The notes under the pieces were generated by a model. The model was not told the DNA's origin. It saw nothing but the letters and a program-made list of their open reading frames with translations, and did no database searches. From Methylobacter tundripaludum (GTDB lineage: Bacteria; Pseudomonadota; Gammaproteobacteria; Methylococcales; Methylomonadaceae), in the NCBI RefSeq assembly GCF_002934365.1, contig NZ_PTIY01000003.1, positions 1 to 64,000 of the forward strand: a stretch of 64,000 nucleotides of DNA. The letters are read 5' to 3'. Each line of letters opens with the position of its first letter. Within the stretch, counting starts at the first letter, position 1. Of this stretch, positions 62,394 through 64,000 are shown one piece after another. The position numbers were made by a program, and so were the translations under genes.

Positions 62394-63175
62394 GAATCGC
62401 GCATCTGCAATGCCAGTTGCGGGTCGTCGGTAATCAGGATATTGACCTTCAGAGCCAGCGCCTTTTGAATCTCCTCGACGCTGTTGCAGGTATAAACCCC
62501 GACGCCTTTGCCGTTGTCGCGCAAAAGCTTAGCAATAGAATCGTTATGGATGTCGATCGGCAGGCAAAAACCGGCAAGGAAGCCGTGTTCTACCATAAAT
62601 TGCTCAATGTCGGCCTGGGTGTGATGACCGGACAGCAGATAGTAAAGCGGTAAATCCGGCGCGTGTTGATGGGCAAAAATCAGGCCGGGCAGGCTGAATG
62701 AGGAAATAAACACGTCATCGGCGGCGGATGTGCCGATGATCGCCAGCATTTTCAGAATTTTAGTTTCCAACCGTTGCCGCGATTCCCCGTCGCGGCGTTT
62801 AAGCTCAATATCCAGGCGGCAACGTCCCCGGAAACTATCGATAAACTCCTGAAGGCTCAACGCGCCTTCAGGCAACGCATCGGGCGAGCTGTATCCGGCA
62901 AAATCCATTTGTTCAAGCTGCGCGAAATTAAAATCGTCGATGCATTTTCCCGGATGGCCCAATTTATCCAGCTCCCAGTCATGCCAGAGCACAGGCACCT
63001 CGTCCAGACTCAGCTGTACATCCGTTTCAATGCCGTCAATCGGGTATTGCAGGGCTTTGTTGAAGGCGGCTCGGGTGTTTTCGGCAATTGCTCCACCTCC
63101 TGCATCCATGTCGTCGGCGGCTTCCCTGCTAGCGCCGCGGTGGGCAAAGATTAAGCATGTGTTCCGGTTGCTCAT
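62390..63175 (-). CDS. Glycerophosphodiester phosphodiesterase
   Basis: About 261 residues, GDPD fold: FAHRGASREAADDMDAGGGA, ENTRAAFNKALQYPIDGIET, DVQLSLDEVPVLWHDWELDK, and DIELKRRDG. His-Arg, Glu-Asp and the second His of the family are present. Splits deacylated phospholipid head groups to glycerol-3-phosphate, which glpD then oxidises. The ATG at 63175 (GAGGA eight bases before) is preferred over 63190. Confidence 0.9.
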   Translation of the reverse strand: MSNRNTCLIFAHRGASREAADDMDAGGGAIAENTRAAFNKALQYPIDGIETDVQLSLDEVPVLWHDWELDKLGHPGKCIDDFNFAQLEQMDFAGYSSPDALPEGALSLQEFIDSFRGRCRLDIELKRRDGESRQRLETKILKMLAIIGTSAADDVFISSFSLPGLIFAHQHAPDLPLYYLLSGHHTQADIEQFMVEHGFLAGFCLPIDIHNDSIAKLLRDNGKGVGVYTCNSVEEIQKALALKVNILITDDPQLALQMRDS

Positions 63176-63229
63176 TACTTCATTCCTCATTAACCTTAAT
63201 TTTATTCGCTGATACCCAAGCTCAAATTA

Positions 63230-64000
63230 TTATGCCACCAGTCTTGGGTTTACCAGTTCCAACACCGCGATTTCCGGGTAGCAATTAAACCTCACCGGCA
63301 AAATTGCCCAACCGATCCCTCGGCTTATAAAAAGCGGGGTTCTTGGCGTGGCGATAAGGCCGCTGGAATAGTCTTTGTTTTTTACCGGCAATCTGGGCGC
63401 GCCCAAAAAAGGTATTACGACCTGCCCGCCGTGGGTATGACCGCTCAGCACCAAAGACAACGGCGTTTCAAACCCCGTATCGACCGAATCCGGGTTATGC
63501 GACAACAGTATCCTACAATCTCCTTGATCCGAACTGGAAAATACCCTGTCGATCATTAGTTCGTCGCCCCAAAAGTCCCCTGCCCCGCCGATCAAAATTC
63601 GGTCGCGCCCTTTGTAAATCGGCTTGCATTGATGCCGAATATTCTGTCCCGATCGTTCCAGCCAATACAGGGATCTGTTGGAATCGCCCCAATGATCATG
63701 ATTACCCAATACCGAATAGACGCCGTACCTTGCACTTAGCTTGGACAAAATAGGCCATACCGTATCGATTTCTTCAATCGTGTTCCGATTATGGACATAA
63801 TCGCCGGTACATACGATCGCATCCGTGTTTAAGCTGTTTGTCCGGTGAACTATTTCTTCAACAAACGACGGTGAAACCAGAAAACCCAAATGTATGTCCG
63901 TCAGGTGCGCCAGCGTAAAGCCGTGGAACGAAAGCGGCAGATTATCGACAGGAATTTTATACCGATTCACCTGCACGATGTTTCGCTCGATCAATATCGG
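63230..64000 (-). CDS. Metallophosphoesterase (YkuE/YaeI-like), N-terminus outside the window
   Basis: The frame is open to the window edge; the first in-window start codon (63994) would be a TTG and is unlikely. Motifs: LAHLTDIHLGF (DxH), CTGDYVH (GDxx), LGNHDHWGD (GNHD), LSGHTHGGQ (GHTH). Only the YkuE/YaeI-type core is visible; relatives usually have an N-terminal membrane part, which is missing here. Known relatives hydrolyse UDP-2,3-diacylglucosamine or phosphodiesters. Confidence 0.88.
   Translation of the reverse strand, partial: PILIERNIVQVNRYKIPVDNLPLSFHGFTLAHLTDIHLGFLVSPSFVEEIVHRTNSLNTDAIVCTGDYVHNRNTIEEIDTVWPILSKLSARYGVYSVLGNHDHWGDSNRSLYWLERSGQNIRHQCKPIYKGRDRILIGGAGDFWGDELMIDRVFSSSDQGDCRILLSHNPDSVDTGFETPLSLVLSGHTHGGQVVIPFLGAPRLPVKNKDYSSGLIATPRTPLFISRGIGWAILPVRFNCYPEIAVLELVNPRLVA

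Overview
The window looks like chromosomal DNA of a gammaproteobacterial methanotroph (order Methylococcales). The strongest evidence is the tetrahydromethanopterin-linked C1 block: a Fae-family protein beside fhcB, fhcA, fhcD and fhcC. This sits in a typical gammaproteobacterial setting (tRNA-Leu, tig, clpP, clpX, lon, hupB, tRNA-Val, tRNA-Asp, ppiD, and divergent fabI). The genus cannot be fixed from what I can see.

Layout. 0-8.4 kb: the N-terminal part of a flagellin gene cut by the window edge, ettA, a TusC/TusD-like pair, and a phosphorelay set (CHASE3 hybrid kinase, single receiver, Hpt). 8.4-14.3 kb: a tightly overlapping five-gene operon (receiver, TPR plus YaiO-type outer-membrane barrel, HEAT protein, family-2 glycosyltransferase, secreted TIM-barrel protein), read here as a synthase-dependent exopolysaccharide system. 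14.5-17.7 kb: cysZ and a methylthioadenosine salvage pair (mtnA, mtaD). 17.7-19.2 kb: intergenic repeats, an unknown membrane protein and creA. 19.2-25.5 kb: a complete peptide-type ABC importer. 25.5-35.1 kb: fabI, ppiD, three tRNAs, hupB and the protease/chaperone cluster, with a good sigma-32-like promoter before lon. 35.2-43.6 kb: a small flagellar-rod-like protein, a radical SAM protein, the Fae paralogue and the fhc operon. That operon is split between fhcA and fhcD by a VapBC-like toxin-antitoxin pair, a HEPN/Abi-type protein and a 5'-truncated coiled-coil gene. 43.7-52.5 kb: fatty-acid beta-oxidation (fadE, a fused hydratase/dehydrogenase, thiolase) and an acyltransferase-hydrolase fusion. 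52.9-60.8 kb: a DUF917 protein of AT-rich composition, a TonB-dependent receptor with two binding proteins, and a NodU/CmcH-type carbamoyltransferase. 60.8-64 kb: glpD, a glycerophosphodiesterase and a truncated metallophosphoesterase.

The window is rich in short dispersed palindromic elements. Two of them lie inside open reading frames (fadE and the acyltransferase-hydrolase fusion) without breaking them. The features most worth following up are the interrupted fhc operon, the compact exopolysaccharide operon, the palindromes inside genes, the Fae paralogue lacking the usual histidine, and the unusual acyltransferase-hydrolase fusion. All family assignments come from reading protein sequence by eye; no database search was run.
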